From NCBI RefSeq assembly GCF_004343605.1, contig NZ_POSF01000018.1:153717-217716 (forward strand): a stretch of DNA of 64,000 bases, given 5' to 3'. Shown one piece after another: positions 36,101-45,822 of this stretch (position 1 is its first letter; each line of letters opens with the position of its first letter). Source of the stretch: Dehalobacter sp. 12DCB1 (GTDB lineage Bacteria > Bacillota > Desulfitobacteriia > Desulfitobacteriales > Syntrophobotulaceae). Below the pieces are notes generated by a model that worked only from the letters and a program-made list of their open reading frames with translations, was not told the DNA's origin and searched no databases. The position numbers and the translations under genes were made by a program.

Positions 36101-37542
36101 TCATTCTGGCTTTCTGTCTGCCTGAGAATCCACTTTTTCTATTAACTCTCTGGAGAGTTCTACGGACAATTTCGTTTTACAAGTATTATTGTTTAATCGT
36201 TTATTATTAGCTGTATTAGCGCTATTTGTTTGTAATTTATTGATCCGGGTTAGAAACATATAGAGGATATAGAACACAGCAATCATGATGATCCCTGCAA
36301 TAAGACCTGTTCTCTGCCCGGAGATAAATGGCATACTTAGGATAATCATGATCAGACTCAGAAAAACAATCCAGGTAGAATAGGGGTATAGAGGCATCTG
36401 ACACTTGCCTGATGGCGGACACCCATATTTTTTTCGAAAACGCAGATGAGTCGCCATAATTGCCGTATACGTAAATAGCAAAGCAAACCCACCGGAGCTT
36501 ATCAAAAATAAGTACACACTTGGGAGCAAAAGACCAATGCCTAATCCTGCAAGCATCGCTAACCCAGAAATCAGTATTCCCCGATGCGGGACATTTCCCC
36601 GATCCTTTAACCACCTGGGTGCCTGGCCTTCTTCGGCAAGAGACCGCATCATTCTGCCCAGACCAAACATCGCTGCCAACATTGTAGATAGTATCGCTGT
36701 TATAAGTACAAAATTAATGACGTTGCCCGCCCAGCCGATTCCCCATCTATCAAGCGCAGCTACCATGGGACTAAATTTTTCACTCAGACTGGAGGTGGGG
36801 ATTAACGGAAGCAGCACAGCAATAGAGACAATATAAAAGCCTACCAGAATTAATACTGTGTGGGAAATTGCTTTGGGAATTGTTTTTGCTGGATTGTCGG
36901 CTTCCGAAGCAGCTAGTCCGATGATTTCAAAACCTGCATAGGAAAATATGACAATAAGCATACTCCCTGCTATCCCTTTAATTCCCGCCGGCATCAAAGG
37001 TTCCCTGACTAATTCTCCGGCACCTATTTGGGAGACAGTCGGAAATAATCCCAGAATCAAAAGTAAGGCGATGATAATAAACGAAGCCAGGGCTAGCAAT
37101 TTTACAGCAGCCAGACCGCTCTCCAGCTTGCTTAATTTATCAGCTCCCAGTAAATTTAACAGCGTGATACTCACAATGATGAAGCTTCCCAATCCGGCTA
37201 TGGAGATATTGGGGACCCATTCCCGCACCAGAATGGATACAGCAGTGGCCTCACTGGACATCGCCAAAACCAACCCACAACAAAACCGGTTCCGTTGCCG
37301 AAGGCTTGAGCTGCAAAGGTACGAAAGGAACCTACATCCGGATTCGCAACCGTCATTTCGGACAAGGCAAAAAGGACAAAATAAACAAGTACTCCGCCCA
37401 GAATAAAGGAAATGATAATTGAAGGTCCTGCAGCATTGATAGCTACTGATGAGCCCAGAAAAAAAGAACCCCCGATGACTGTTCCCAAAGCCATCATGGT
37501 AAGCTGCCAGACAGATAATCCCTTATGCTTTTTCTTCATCAT
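36101..37542 (-). pseudogene. APC-family amino acid permease, frameshifted
   Basis: Two reading frames together make one amino acid/polyamine-organocation permease. The first (start ATG 37542, GGAG upstream) gives KGLSVWQLTMMALGTVIGGSFF through FGNGTGFVVGW and then runs into a wrong frame and stops at 37198. The second, offset frame resumes at about 37273 with VLAMSSEATAVSILVREWVP and continues through the remaining membrane helices to 36101. Compared with relatives, a few residues of helix 3 (the WxYW region) are missing at the junction, so a short deletion of about 16 bases, perhaps between TGG repeats, explains it. It is the last gene of the B12-riboswitch operon. Confidence 0.8.
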
Positions 37543-37652
37543 TGTATTCTCCATTCAGGTTTGTGATTTCCATTATTATTTCTAAAAATCACAAAACCAT
37601 TCTGTTTGGAGAGAACAATGATTATAGCAACGATAAACTGTTTGTGTATTCA

Positions 37653-38933
37653 TTACTCCAGAAGCAACAGTCCAAAGTATTTGACAAATTCCCGTTTATC
37701 TTTCAAGGTTCGCATTGTAAAGCCTTGCTTAGAAACGGTAGCGAAGACATCCATGCCAGCGCTCTCCATTGAGGGGCGCGTAGCTGTACACTTCTTGGGT
37801 GGTTCTGGTGGCTTGCACTCGCTGCAAATATGGCAGGGCCCTGCCCAAAAAGAGAATGCTTTATAGAATCCATGTTTAAAAGCTAATTTCTCTGCATTCA
37901 GCATTAGTTTTTGAAAATCCCTTGTCGGCGGTTGGCCTTCAATCAGAAAAGCTTTAGTATAGCCGTCTAATTTCACCCTTGTTTCCTCGTGGGAAGGGCT
38001 ATTTGGCGGACAGCATTTTTCCCCATAGCTGGAGCATCCGTAGCGGCAATGATCTTTTGCCCAGTGGGCCGTAACCACATCCTGAGGATTGATCATCGTG
38101 ATGGACTGAATAGGCAGTCTTTTTAATCTTGCGTAAATTTGCGCTTCTTTTGTTATGGCCAGTTCATTTAATTTGTGCCTATTCTTGGATGCAAAAATCA
38201 CCGAAATATCACCGGTGAGGGGTAATAAAGGCGTTTGATGCATCTGCTTCTTCTCAAAAAATTCAGAGATATCTTTAGCCGAAAGGATGTTCGCCGAAAG
38301 CATGGAACTGTCTTTTTGAAGAAGGTAATTTTCATATAGGTTAATAGCAGTATATAAAGAATATTCTTCAGAATACCGGCCCATGACAGCAATCACTGTG
38401 TCATCGTTGATGGTTTCCGCGTGTTTTTCATAATTTGCGCCTGTGATAATCAGATCATAGGGCAATTGATCATTAAAAGAAATCTCGATACATTGTTTCA
38501 TCATAAACTTTTGAATTGGCAGAGAAAGAACATCAGGAGTAAAGCTATCAAGGAAGACATTCCCCCTAAAATATTCTAACATGGACGTAAGTCTTTCAGC
38601 GATAAAGATGCCGCTGATTTCACCGTTTTTTAAAGCGTCCAGGCTAAAAAAAGGGCTTGTTGACGTAAGGTATTTAGCACTGACGGGGGCATTGCACAGA
38701 TAGCCTTCTTTCCTAATGATTAAACCCATTTTGTCTAAAACGTCGAGGAAAAGAAACGTTCCTTTCTCATCGAGATGGAGACAATTGGTCAGATCACTGA
38801 AAGATTTTCCTTCTTCAATTGCGGTAAAAATATCGCATGCCATCGCCTTCTGAAGAATCGCTGCTGTTTGCTGTTTCGCTTTGACCTGCAATATAAAATC
38901 ATAGTCATTGTTTTGATAATCAATTTTGTTCAT
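37653..38933 (-). CDS. Chimeric protein: methyltransferase-type winged helix plus DUF2284 metal-binding domain
   Basis: Protein of 426 residues. The first ~100 residues resemble the dimerisation winged helix of SAM-dependent O-methyltransferases (AMACDIFTAIEEGKSFSDLT, FLFLDVLDKMGLI, YLTSTSPFF). The following region is short for a methyltransferase and I see no SAM-binding glycine motif. The C-terminal ~180 residues are DUF2284 with many cysteines: CRYGCSSYGEKCCPPNSP, FWAGPCHICSECKPPEPPKKC. This cysteine set could hold an Fe-S cluster or another metal. AAAGGATGAGACCGGC precedes the ATG. It sits in the B12-controlled operon after the LpdD-like gene. Function unknown. Confidence 0.7.
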   Translation of the reverse strand: MNKIDYQNNDYDFILQVKAKQQTAAILQKAMACDIFTAIEEGKSFSDLTNCLHLDEKGTFLFLDVLDKMGLIIRKEGYLCNAPVSAKYLTSTSPFFSLDALKNGEISGIFIAERLTSMLEYFRGNVFLDSFTPDVLSLPIQKFMMKQCIEISFNDQLPYDLIITGANYEKHAETINDDTVIAVMGRYSEEYSLYTAINLYENYLLQKDSSMLSANILSAKDISEFFEKKQMHQTPLLPLTGDISVIFASKNRHKLNELAITKEAQIYARLKRLPIQSITMINPQDVVTAHWAKDHCRYGCSSYGEKCCPPNSPSHEETRVKLDGYTKAFLIEGQPPTRDFQKLMLNAEKLAFKHGFYKAFSFWAGPCHICSECKPPEPPKKCTATRPSMESAGMDVFATVSKQGFTMRTLKDKREFVKYFGLLLLE

Positions 38934-38947
38934 GCCGGTCTCATCCT

Positions 38948-39313
38948 TTAATTTGTTTTGCTATCAGTTCTCTTTGCATAGTTCTCTTTCAAATACGCAA
39001 CGACTTTTTGGATCCCTTGTCGATGATTTTGCAGCACGATTTCAATTTCTTCTTTAGCAAGATTGTCTTGATGAAATCCTGCAGATACTAAGCAAATGCA
39101 GTTAAAAAGCTTGGAAACTTCCTGTGCCAGCGGCTCGGCCAGGGCGTCATCACAATGACCTTCTGCCGTATAGGTCGTAACCGTACCGCAGTTTCCGACC
39201 GCTGCGCTGCCGATATGCGGTTTTCCTCCGGTAATGGTAATCAGAATGTCCTTGCCGATGATGGATAGTTCGTAAGATAGGGCGAGCTTTTCTTGGCCGA
39301 TATTTATTTTCAT
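38948..39313 (-). CDS. LpdD-like prenylated flavin chaperone / decarboxylase subunit D
   Basis: Small 121-residue protein that resembles subunit D of hydroxyarylic acid decarboxylases (the B/C/D set with a UbiX-like and a UbiD-like subunit). Visible segments: MKINIGQEKLALSYELSIIG, ITGGKPHIGSAAVGNCG, VSKLFNCICLVSAGFHQDNL. D subunits are thought to help deliver or protect prenyl-FMN. The start at 39313 has GGAG upstream and overlaps the ubiX stop by 4 bases. Its presence with UbiX and UbiD points to an aromatic-acid-type decarboxylase. Confidence 0.75.
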   Translation of the reverse strand: MKINIGQEKLALSYELSIIGKDILITITGGKPHIGSAAVGNCGTVTTYTAEGHCDDALAEPLAQEVSKLFNCICLVSAGFHQDNLAKEEIEIVLQNHRQGIQKVVAYLKENYAKRTDSKTN

Positions 39314-39870
39314 GAGTCGCTTCTCCATCTTTCATAGAGATCATGTGGAATTTTCAACAAATCCAACACCTTACCGACGCTTTGATTCACGATATCGTCA
39401 ATGGTTTCAGGGCGATGGTAGAAGGCCGGCATAGGGGGGACGAGTATTCCGCCTGCTTCCGTTACAGACATCATATTTTTCAGATGAATTGAAGAGAGCG
39501 GCGTTTCTCTTACCATTAACAAAAGGGGATGACGTTCTTTTAAGGCAACATCAGAAGCACGCACAATGAGGTTGTCGCTATAGCCATTGGCAATTGCCGA
39601 CAGTGTCTTCATGCTGCAAGGTGCGATAATGGTTGCGTCAATCCCGTAAGAACCGCTGGCAACAGCTGCAGCTAAGTCGTTATGGTCGTACACCGTATCT
39701 GCTAAAGCCTGGACATAATTCAACGTATAATCTGTTTCAAGGGAGAGTGTCTCTTTGGCCCACTCGCTCATGATCAGAGAAACGCGATGTTCTGTTTCTT
39801 TCAGAACCTCCAATAAACGTACACCGTAGATCACCCCGGTTGCCCCTGTCATGGCTAAAAGAATTTTCAT
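39310..39870 (-). CDS. ubiX: UbiX-type flavin prenyltransferase
   Basis: Prenylates FMN with dimethylallyl phosphate to make the prenyl-FMN cofactor of UbiD enzymes. The 186-residue protein starts KILLAMTGATGVIYGVRLLE, has DATIIAPCSMKTLSAIANG with the catalytic region, and RETPLSSIHLKNMMSVTEAG. An AAGGA site fits the ATG at 39870 better than the ATG at 39879. It overlaps the LpdD-like gene and shares an operon with a ubiD gene, its likely client. Confidence 0.93.
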   Translation of the reverse strand: MKILLAMTGATGVIYGVRLLEVLKETEHRVSLIMSEWAKETLSLETDYTLNYVQALADTVYDHNDLAAAVASGSYGIDATIIAPCSMKTLSAIANGYSDNLIVRASDVALKERHPLLLMVRETPLSSIHLKNMMSVTEAGGILVPPMPAFYHRPETIDDIVNQSVGKVLDLLKIPHDLYERWRSDS

Positions 39871-39955
39871 TTTTTTCATTCCTTATTTCATTCGTCATTC
39901 TTTATTATCGTATTCTGTATTACCTAGTTCTCTATTACCGTATTTTGATTACACA

Positions 39956-41704
39956 TTAATTCTTACACAATTTTTTACCGTTTCTCAATTGTTTCGTTTT
40001 ATCATGATCAATTCCTTCTTTTGTGATAACAACGCCATAAAGATCTGCGGCCGTTTTGATTGTAATGATCTCATCCAAGACATCATCGTATACTTTTTTG
40101 GCAGGGCGGTCTAAGGGATCACCCCACCCGCCGCCACCGCTGGAGTTCAGAATGACCTGATCGCCTTTGGAAACACATCTAGGGCCTTCTTTACTCTCCA
40201 TGATAACCGGTTTTCCCCTATGAAGAAAAACACCTTTGTTTAAGCTCCCTTCATGTCCTCCGTTCAAACCATAGGGTGCAAATTTCATCCCGTCACCAAA
40301 ATTCACGATATGGCTGCCTTCATCGTACAGTTCAAACGCGTACCGCATTCCCGCGCCGCCCCGGTATTCGCCGGCACCTGCAGTATCCGTTTCCATTTCA
40401 TGATAACATGTGATGTGGGGATATTGGATTTCGTTGGATTCAATATTAGGCGTTCTAACCCCTCCGAAATTGGACATGGCCGACATGTAGGATTTTCCGT
40501 CACTTCCTTTCATGGCGCCGCCGCTCCCGGTCGAGCAGAAAGAAAATCCCACATAATAGCGGTTATTTCTAGGATCCGTACCGTAATAGGAAGGTCCCGC
40601 ATAACGTGCATATCCTGCAGGAACCTTACCGGGGACTGCTTGACCCAAGGCTTGAAAAACGGTACCGATAATTTCGCTCGCCGGAGTTAACGTACAAAGC
40701 GTTACAGGCGCCGGTTCATAGGGATTCACCAAAGAACCTTTGGGCAAATGGACATCGATGCAGCGGAATGCGCCGCCGTTTCTTGGAATATCAGAGCCTA
40801 AAAACCAAAGAACTGCAATGCCCGAAGCAGTTGTCGCAGTGACAACAGAGGTATTGATAAAACCTTTAACCTGTTTATCTGTACCTTCAAAATCTACCAG
40901 AAGACGGTCTCCTTCTATTTTCACGGCAATTTCAATTTTGACGGGTTCATCTTGAAAACCATCATCATCGATGTATTCGGTCGCACGGTAAATGCCGTCA
41001 GGCACCTCTCTAATCCGCTTCCTCGTCAGCATTTCGGTTTGCTCCAGGGTTTCAGTCATTGCTTTATTGACGACAGCGGGCGTATACGCTTCCACTATCT
41101 CCAGGATGCGCTTAACGGCAACTTTATTGGCACCGATTTGAGCGAGAAGGTCGCTTTTCAGCATGTTCGGATTCCGGGTATTGATGAGGATCATGTCTAA
41201 AACTTCAATAATAAATTCATTGTTGCACATCAATCTTGTTGGGGGGATGCGGATTCCTTCCTGGAATATCTCGGTCGCTTTAGGATTATAGCTCCCGGCA
41301 GTAGATCCGCCGATATCCCCGTGGTGAGCGCGGCTGACACAGAAGAACATCAAGCTTTCCTTAAAAAAAACAGGCGTAATAATCCCGATGTCCGGCAGAT
41401 GATTCCCCCCGTCATAGGGGTCGTTGATGATAAAAACATCCCCATTTTTAATAGTATCCTGATATTTTCTTAAAACAGCTTTGACGCTGAAAGAACCTGC
41501 CGTTGCTAAAATCGGAATACCGCTTAACTGAGAAACCAACTCTCCGTCTTTATCACAGATACAGCAGGCAAAGTCGCAGGCTTCGGCAAAAATCGGAGAA
41601 TGGGCGGAATGCTCCAAAGCGAGTCCCATTTCTTTGGTGATACTGTCGAGACGATTCGCGATGACCGTGCGATTAATAAGTTCTTCCGTATTTGTCCTTG
41701 TCAT
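39956..41704 (-). CDS. hyuB: Hydantoinase B / oxoprolinase beta-type subunit
   Basis: Subunit of ATP-dependent hydantoinase, 5-oxoprolinase or acetone/acetophenone carboxylase-type enzymes, 582 residues. Typical segments: NRLDSITKEMGLALEHSAHS, GDVFIINDPYDGGNHLPDIG, CVSRAHHGDIGGSTAG, EYRGGAGMRY and the C-terminal NSSGGGGWGDPLDR. These enzymes use ATP to hydrolyse a cyclic amide or to activate a ketone for carboxylation. Follows hyuA by 19 bases. The substrate is unknown; the B12-riboswitch operon context suggests a corrinoid- or precursor-related compound. Confidence 0.9.
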   Translation of the reverse strand: MTRTNTEELINRTVIANRLDSITKEMGLALEHSAHSPIFAEACDFACCICDKDGELVSQLSGIPILATAGSFSVKAVLRKYQDTIKNGDVFIINDPYDGGNHLPDIGIITPVFFKESLMFFCVSRAHHGDIGGSTAGSYNPKATEIFQEGIRIPPTRLMCNNEFIIEVLDMILINTRNPNMLKSDLLAQIGANKVAVKRILEIVEAYTPAVVNKAMTETLEQTEMLTRKRIREVPDGIYRATEYIDDDGFQDEPVKIEIAVKIEGDRLLVDFEGTDKQVKGFINTSVVTATTASGIAVLWFLGSDIPRNGGAFRCIDVHLPKGSLVNPYEPAPVTLCTLTPASEIIGTVFQALGQAVPGKVPAGYARYAGPSYYGTDPRNNRYYVGFSFCSTGSGGAMKGSDGKSYMSAMSNFGGVRTPNIESNEIQYPHITCYHEMETDTAGAGEYRGGAGMRYAFELYDEGSHIVNFGDGMKFAPYGLNGGHEGSLNKGVFLHRGKPVIMESKEGPRCVSKGDQVILNSSGGGGWGDPLDRPAKKVYDDVLDEIITIKTAADLYGVVITKEGIDHDKTKQLRNGKKLCKN

Positions 41705-41723
41705 ACTTGCGCACCTTCTTTTG

Positions 41724-43793
41724 TTAATGTCCGACTTTGGTTAATGTTAGAATACCATTTCTAATCGTTTTACCAACAAATCCAGCGGAAATCAAAACGG
41801 TGGTGTAGTCAAAATTGATCAAAGCGGGACCGGTGATATTTTTCGTGCCATCATCGAGAAAATCACCGGCATGATAAACGGGGACAGAAATTTCACCTGC
41901 TTGCCCGAACGGTTCTCCTGCCACGATTCTTTCCGTTAAGGGAAGTTTGTTTTCAGCAAACGGGAAGAGTATGTTTTCCTTTTCTGTTTCCATACAAGCA
42001 AGATGGATATTAATGATTTCCCATTCCTTGTCCCTTTCGGCATATTCATAGATACTTTCATGGGTGTTATTAAAGGCTATGTCTAGAGCATCCCTGCGCT
42101 CACGCGTAAAAGTCCCTTGCCAGGGTACCGATATTTCATGATGCTGTCCGATATAGCGCATTTCAAGAGTAAGGCAGAAATCCTGTTGTTTTTCCGGTAC
42201 ACCCAAACGGATGAGTTCAGCTTTTCCTTCTTCTTTCATATCCTTGATCACAGTATTGATTTTTTGGGGATTCCATTGCCCCCTTTCCATAAAGAAACTT
42301 ATGGTGAAATCACTGCGACGCGATGCACCTAACATGCCCCAGGCACAAAAGACCGGTCCGGTAACGGGAAACAAAACTTCATTCATATGGAGAGCATCCA
42401 TCATATTTGCAGCAAACAGAGAAAAGGCTCCCCCTGCACCTATTAACCTGTATTTTCTGGGGTCATTGCCTTTCTGGACCGTGACAAGACGTACCGCATC
42501 GGCCATCATCTCTACCGCAATTTGGTAAATGATATTGGCACCTTCCTTCACCGCAACATTTAACGCTTTCGCAATTTTATCATCAATCGCTTTTTCAGCC
42601 AGTTTTTTATTTAAGCGCATGCTGCCGCCCAGAAAGTTTTCTTCATCAATCAGACCGAGAACAACCAAAGCATCCGTAACGGTGGGTTCGGTTCCGCCAA
42701 AACCGTAGCAAGCAGGGCCTGGAACTGATCCGGCAGAGTCCGGACCCACCAGGATTCTTCCACTTTCATCGACATGAGCAATACTGCCGCCGCCCGCGCC
42801 AATCGAAGTGATATCAATGGTCGGAATCGCTAAGGGATACCCAGCAATTTCAGATTGGGGAATCAACCGATTTTCAATATCCGCCACATGCACATCAAAA
42901 CTAGTCCCCCCCATGTCCGCCAAAACAGTATAGGAATTTTTCATCATTTTTCCCATGGCTTCGTTACCGCAGGCACCGCCGGCCGGTCCTGAAAGAAGGG
43001 TTTTGACAGCGAATCTTGCCATGGCATCCGTATCACTTAAACCACCGCTGTTCATCATCATATTAATGGGCTTATCCCAACCAAATTGCGCTAGTTCCCT
43101 TTTAATGATATTGAGATAATCTGCCAGAACCGGTGTCAGATAAGCATTGAGGACGGTAGTGGATGTTCTTTCATATTCCCTGATTTTCGGCGCTACTTCC
43201 GACGACAATGATACGAAAACTCCAGGGAGTTCTTCCTGAATGATTTCAGCCGTTCTTTTTTCATGTTCCGGATTCAAAAATGAAAAAAGGTAGCAGACAG
43301 CAATACTCTGCACGCCGTATTCTTTACATTTCCTGCAAGCAAATCTTACAGCGTTTTCATCCAATTCTTTGATGATATCGCCTTTATAGTCCATTCTCTG
43401 TGTTATTCCTAACCGCAGTCTGCGGGGAACCAAAACTTCCGGCATTTCCGCTTGGAGATCCCATTGATTTTCCAATTGAGAACGGCGTATTTCCAGAGCG
43501 TCACGGAATCCCTCCGTGGTGAAAAGCGCGGTAACGGCACCTTTTTTCTCTAAAAGGGCGTTCAAAGCTAAGGTGGTACCATGAATGATTTGTTCCGTTT
43601 CCGCAAGGAGTGGTTCTAAATCCGTATGCCAGGCAGCTGCCAATTTTTTTAATCCGGCGATAATCCCCCGCGCAGGATTTTTATGATCAGTTGGATTTTT
43701 TACAAAGATCATTTTGTTTTTACCGTTTTGAAACGTCCCTACCGCGGTGTAGTCGGTGAAAGTACCTCCTGTATCAATGGCAATTTTAATCAT
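41724..43793 (-). CDS. hyuA: Hydantoinase A / oxoprolinase alpha-type subunit
   Basis: ATP-binding subunit of the hydantoinase/oxoprolinase/acetone carboxylase family, 689 residues. The actin-like ATPase signatures are clear: IAIDTGGTFTDYTAVG, IIHGTTLALNALLEKKGA, SLSSEVAPKIREYERTSTTVLNAY, NSGGLSDTDAMA, SGPAGGACGNE and LADMGGTSFDVHV. GIGAGGGSIAHVDE-type residues complete the phosphate site. AAGGGATGAGCGT precedes the ATG. It works with the hyuB product encoded next. Confidence 0.92.
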   Translation of the reverse strand: MIKIAIDTGGTFTDYTAVGTFQNGKNKMIFVKNPTDHKNPARGIIAGLKKLAAAWHTDLEPLLAETEQIIHGTTLALNALLEKKGAVTALFTTEGFRDALEIRRSQLENQWDLQAEMPEVLVPRRLRLGITQRMDYKGDIIKELDENAVRFACRKCKEYGVQSIAVCYLFSFLNPEHEKRTAEIIQEELPGVFVSLSSEVAPKIREYERTSTTVLNAYLTPVLADYLNIIKRELAQFGWDKPINMMMNSGGLSDTDAMARFAVKTLLSGPAGGACGNEAMGKMMKNSYTVLADMGGTSFDVHVADIENRLIPQSEIAGYPLAIPTIDITSIGAGGGSIAHVDESGRILVGPDSAGSVPGPACYGFGGTEPTVTDALVVLGLIDEENFLGGSMRLNKKLAEKAIDDKIAKALNVAVKEGANIIYQIAVEMMADAVRLVTVQKGNDPRKYRLIGAGGAFSLFAANMMDALHMNEVLFPVTGPVFCAWGMLGASRRSDFTISFFMERGQWNPQKINTVIKDMKEEGKAELIRLGVPEKQQDFCLTLEMRYIGQHHEISVPWQGTFTRERRDALDIAFNNTHESIYEYAERDKEWEIINIHLACMETEKENILFPFAENKLPLTERIVAGEPFGQAGEISVPVYHAGDFLDDGTKNITGPALINFDYTTVLISAGFVGKTIRNGILTLTKVGH

Positions 43794-43833
43794 ACGCTCA
43801 TCCCTTAATCGGTATATTTAGAACACACAATCC

Positions 43834-45201
43834 TTATTTGGCATATTTAAGAAGCCGTTGCACTGCTTCTCTTACTTCATCGTCCAATTGGATTTTAGGG
43901 GCAAAACCGCTTAAGGGCTTTGTGGCATCAATCCCCATTTTGGACGTACGGCTTAATTCATCCGTTGAGGGATCAAGGGTCACACCCATTCCCAGGTGCT
44001 GCGGTAAAATGGAAACCCCTTTGTCCGCCTGCAATCTTGTGGCAAGTGCCCATAGGACTTCCCCTTCGTTAAAGACATCAACATCTTCATCCACCACAAC
44101 GACCATTTTGATGTTGTGGTCGACGGCAAAAGCGGCGTAAATGGCCTGCATAGGCTGCCCTTCGGCAATTTTTTTCATGGAGATATAGCAATGAAAAAGA
44201 CCACAGGCTGAAAAGGGTGCATGAACTGCTTTGATATTCGGTAAAGTCTGATGCAGGGCATTTAAGACATCGCCTTCCCGCTGTAAAGCTACAACGGTAA
44301 TATGCTCACTGCTCATCCCCGGTGTTAAATCATGGTAAAAAGCATTTTGGCGGTAGCGGATGGCTTTGACTTTAAAGACATTCTCCGTACTTCGATAGCA
44401 GGCGTAATTGGTAAATTCAGCGAAAGGACCTTCCTTTTCCCGCACATCAGCCAGTATTTCGCCTTCCAAGACAATTTCTGCATAGGCCGGAACCTGTAAA
44501 TTCACAGTAGCGCATGGCGCAACTTCTAGAGGTCCACCAAAAAGTCCGGCGATCGCCCCATATTTCCCCTGATCATAAGGGACGAGGGCCATGGATCCTA
44601 AGGCGATATTCGGATGGACACCGATCACGATAGCTGCTTCCAGACTCTCCCCTTTTTCTTCGCTTCTGCGGAAGTATTCCCAGAGTCTTTGGCGGGAATG
44701 AAGCGAAATCCCTAATGTATCCTTACTTTTTAACTGCATACGGTGAAAGCCTAAGGTTTCGACACCGCTTTCAGGGTCTTTAGCAACACACAGGCCTGAG
44801 GTTACATAAGGACCTGCGTCAATCGGAAAGTGCACAGGAATGGGAAGCTTATAGAGATCGATGTCATCTCCGGTGAGGCAGTGGTCGGCAAAAGGAGGGT
44901 TATCAATGACTTTTACCTCTTCAATACGGTTTTTGATGCGTTTCGCATACGTTTCAGCAACTTTAGACGCATCGACCCCCAGGCCTTTTCCAAACCGTTC
45001 TCTCGTACTGAGAATACTGGTAACCACAGGGAACGCGCTATTTTCTACTTGATCGAAAACCATGACGGGATAGCGGTGCTCTTTTTCCAACTCCATGATT
45101 AACGTACTGATCTCATATTCTCTTTTGACTTCTTCGGTGACGTATTTCACTTCACCATCTTGATCAAGCTGTTTCAAAAAATCTCTTAAGTCCTGACTCA
45201 T
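43834..45201 (-). CDS. ubiD: UbiD-family prenyl-FMN-dependent decarboxylase
   Basis: Reversible non-oxidative decarboxylase, 455 residues, for an aromatic or alpha,beta-unsaturated acid. The catalytic segment DVREKEGPFAEFTNYA holds the conserved Glu residues, and LGFHRMQLKSKDTLGI and GLFGGPLEVAP are typical cofactor and metal-binding regions. GAGGCTTCTAA precedes the ATG. It is located between the ECF transporter genes and hyuA, with ubiX and an LpdD-like gene further down the same operon, so a functional UbiD-UbiX-D set is encoded. Substrate unknown. Confidence 0.93.
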   Translation of the reverse strand: MSQDLRDFLKQLDQDGEVKYVTEEVKREYEISTLIMELEKEHRYPVMVFDQVENSAFPVVTSILSTRERFGKGLGVDASKVAETYAKRIKNRIEEVKVIDNPPFADHCLTGDDIDLYKLPIPVHFPIDAGPYVTSGLCVAKDPESGVETLGFHRMQLKSKDTLGISLHSRQRLWEYFRRSEEKGESLEAAIVIGVHPNIALGSMALVPYDQGKYGAIAGLFGGPLEVAPCATVNLQVPAYAEIVLEGEILADVREKEGPFAEFTNYACYRSTENVFKVKAIRYRQNAFYHDLTPGMSSEHITVVALQREGDVLNALHQTLPNIKAVHAPFSACGLFHCYISMKKIAEGQPMQAIYAAFAVDHNIKMVVVVDEDVDVFNEGEVLWALATRLQADKGVSILPQHLGMGVTLDPSTDELSRTSKMGIDATKPLSGFAPKIQLDDEVREAVQRLLKYAK

Positions 45202-45218
45202 TTAGAAGCCTCTTTTCT

Positions 45219-45755
45219 CTATTGAATTAGATTTGATTTTTTCAGGCTGTCATATGTCAATTTTGTAATAATTGTGGATAATGGCCAACAGACAGCAATT
45301 GTAATTAATGCTTCAATAACGGCAACCTTCACAGGTAATTGGTAAATTCCCATTAACCCGATACAGACAACGACATTCCCTAAGACGTTACAGAGAAATA
45401 GCGCGAGAATATGGTGCCACCACTTTTCCATGGAATACTTGGCTGCCACGAATGATACGGCAAGAGACCCAATGGCATTCGCAAAAATAAAAGCAATCCA
45501 TAGCGGGCTGTACCACATGGAAATTAATGCTTCGACTTCCCCTGCAATCATTCCGGCAGGCTGTTTATAAAGCAGGACGATGAGTGCCGTAAATGAAGCC
45601 CAGACCGTACCGTTAATTAAGTACATACCTGCTTTGCCTGTGGGAAGAAGATTGTCAATAAATCCTGTAGCTTGACAGGCTATGACAAAGACAATACCTA
45701 AGAGAATAGACCCCACGAGCGCTTTTGTGTCGGTTCTGAAAAAATTTTTATTCAT
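45219..45755 (-). CDS. ECF transporter S component (YkoE-like)
   Basis: Substrate-binding membrane subunit of an energy-coupling factor importer, 178 residues with about five or six hydrophobic helices. The pattern LLYKQPAGMIAGEVEALISMW resembles the YkoE/ABC_cobalt-type S component family, members of which serve thiamine- or cobalamin-related transport. TAGGAGGACATT precedes the ATG. It is the last gene of the transporter trio under the cobalamin riboswitch, so a corrinoid or corrinoid precursor is the most economical substrate (inference). Confidence 0.82.
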   Translation of the reverse strand: MNKNFFRTDTKALVGSILLGIVFVIACQATGFIDNLLPTGKAGMYLINGTVWASFTALIVLLYKQPAGMIAGEVEALISMWYSPLWIAFIFANAIGSLAVSFVAAKYSMEKWWHHILALFLCNVLGNVVVCIGLMGIYQLPVKVAVIEALITIAVCWPLSTIITKLTYDSLKKSNLIQ

Positions 45756-45822
45756 AATGTCCTCCTAAAAATATTTTGTATATTTCCCTCTCGTTAAATT
45801 GTTTACATGCATTTTGAAGTTA

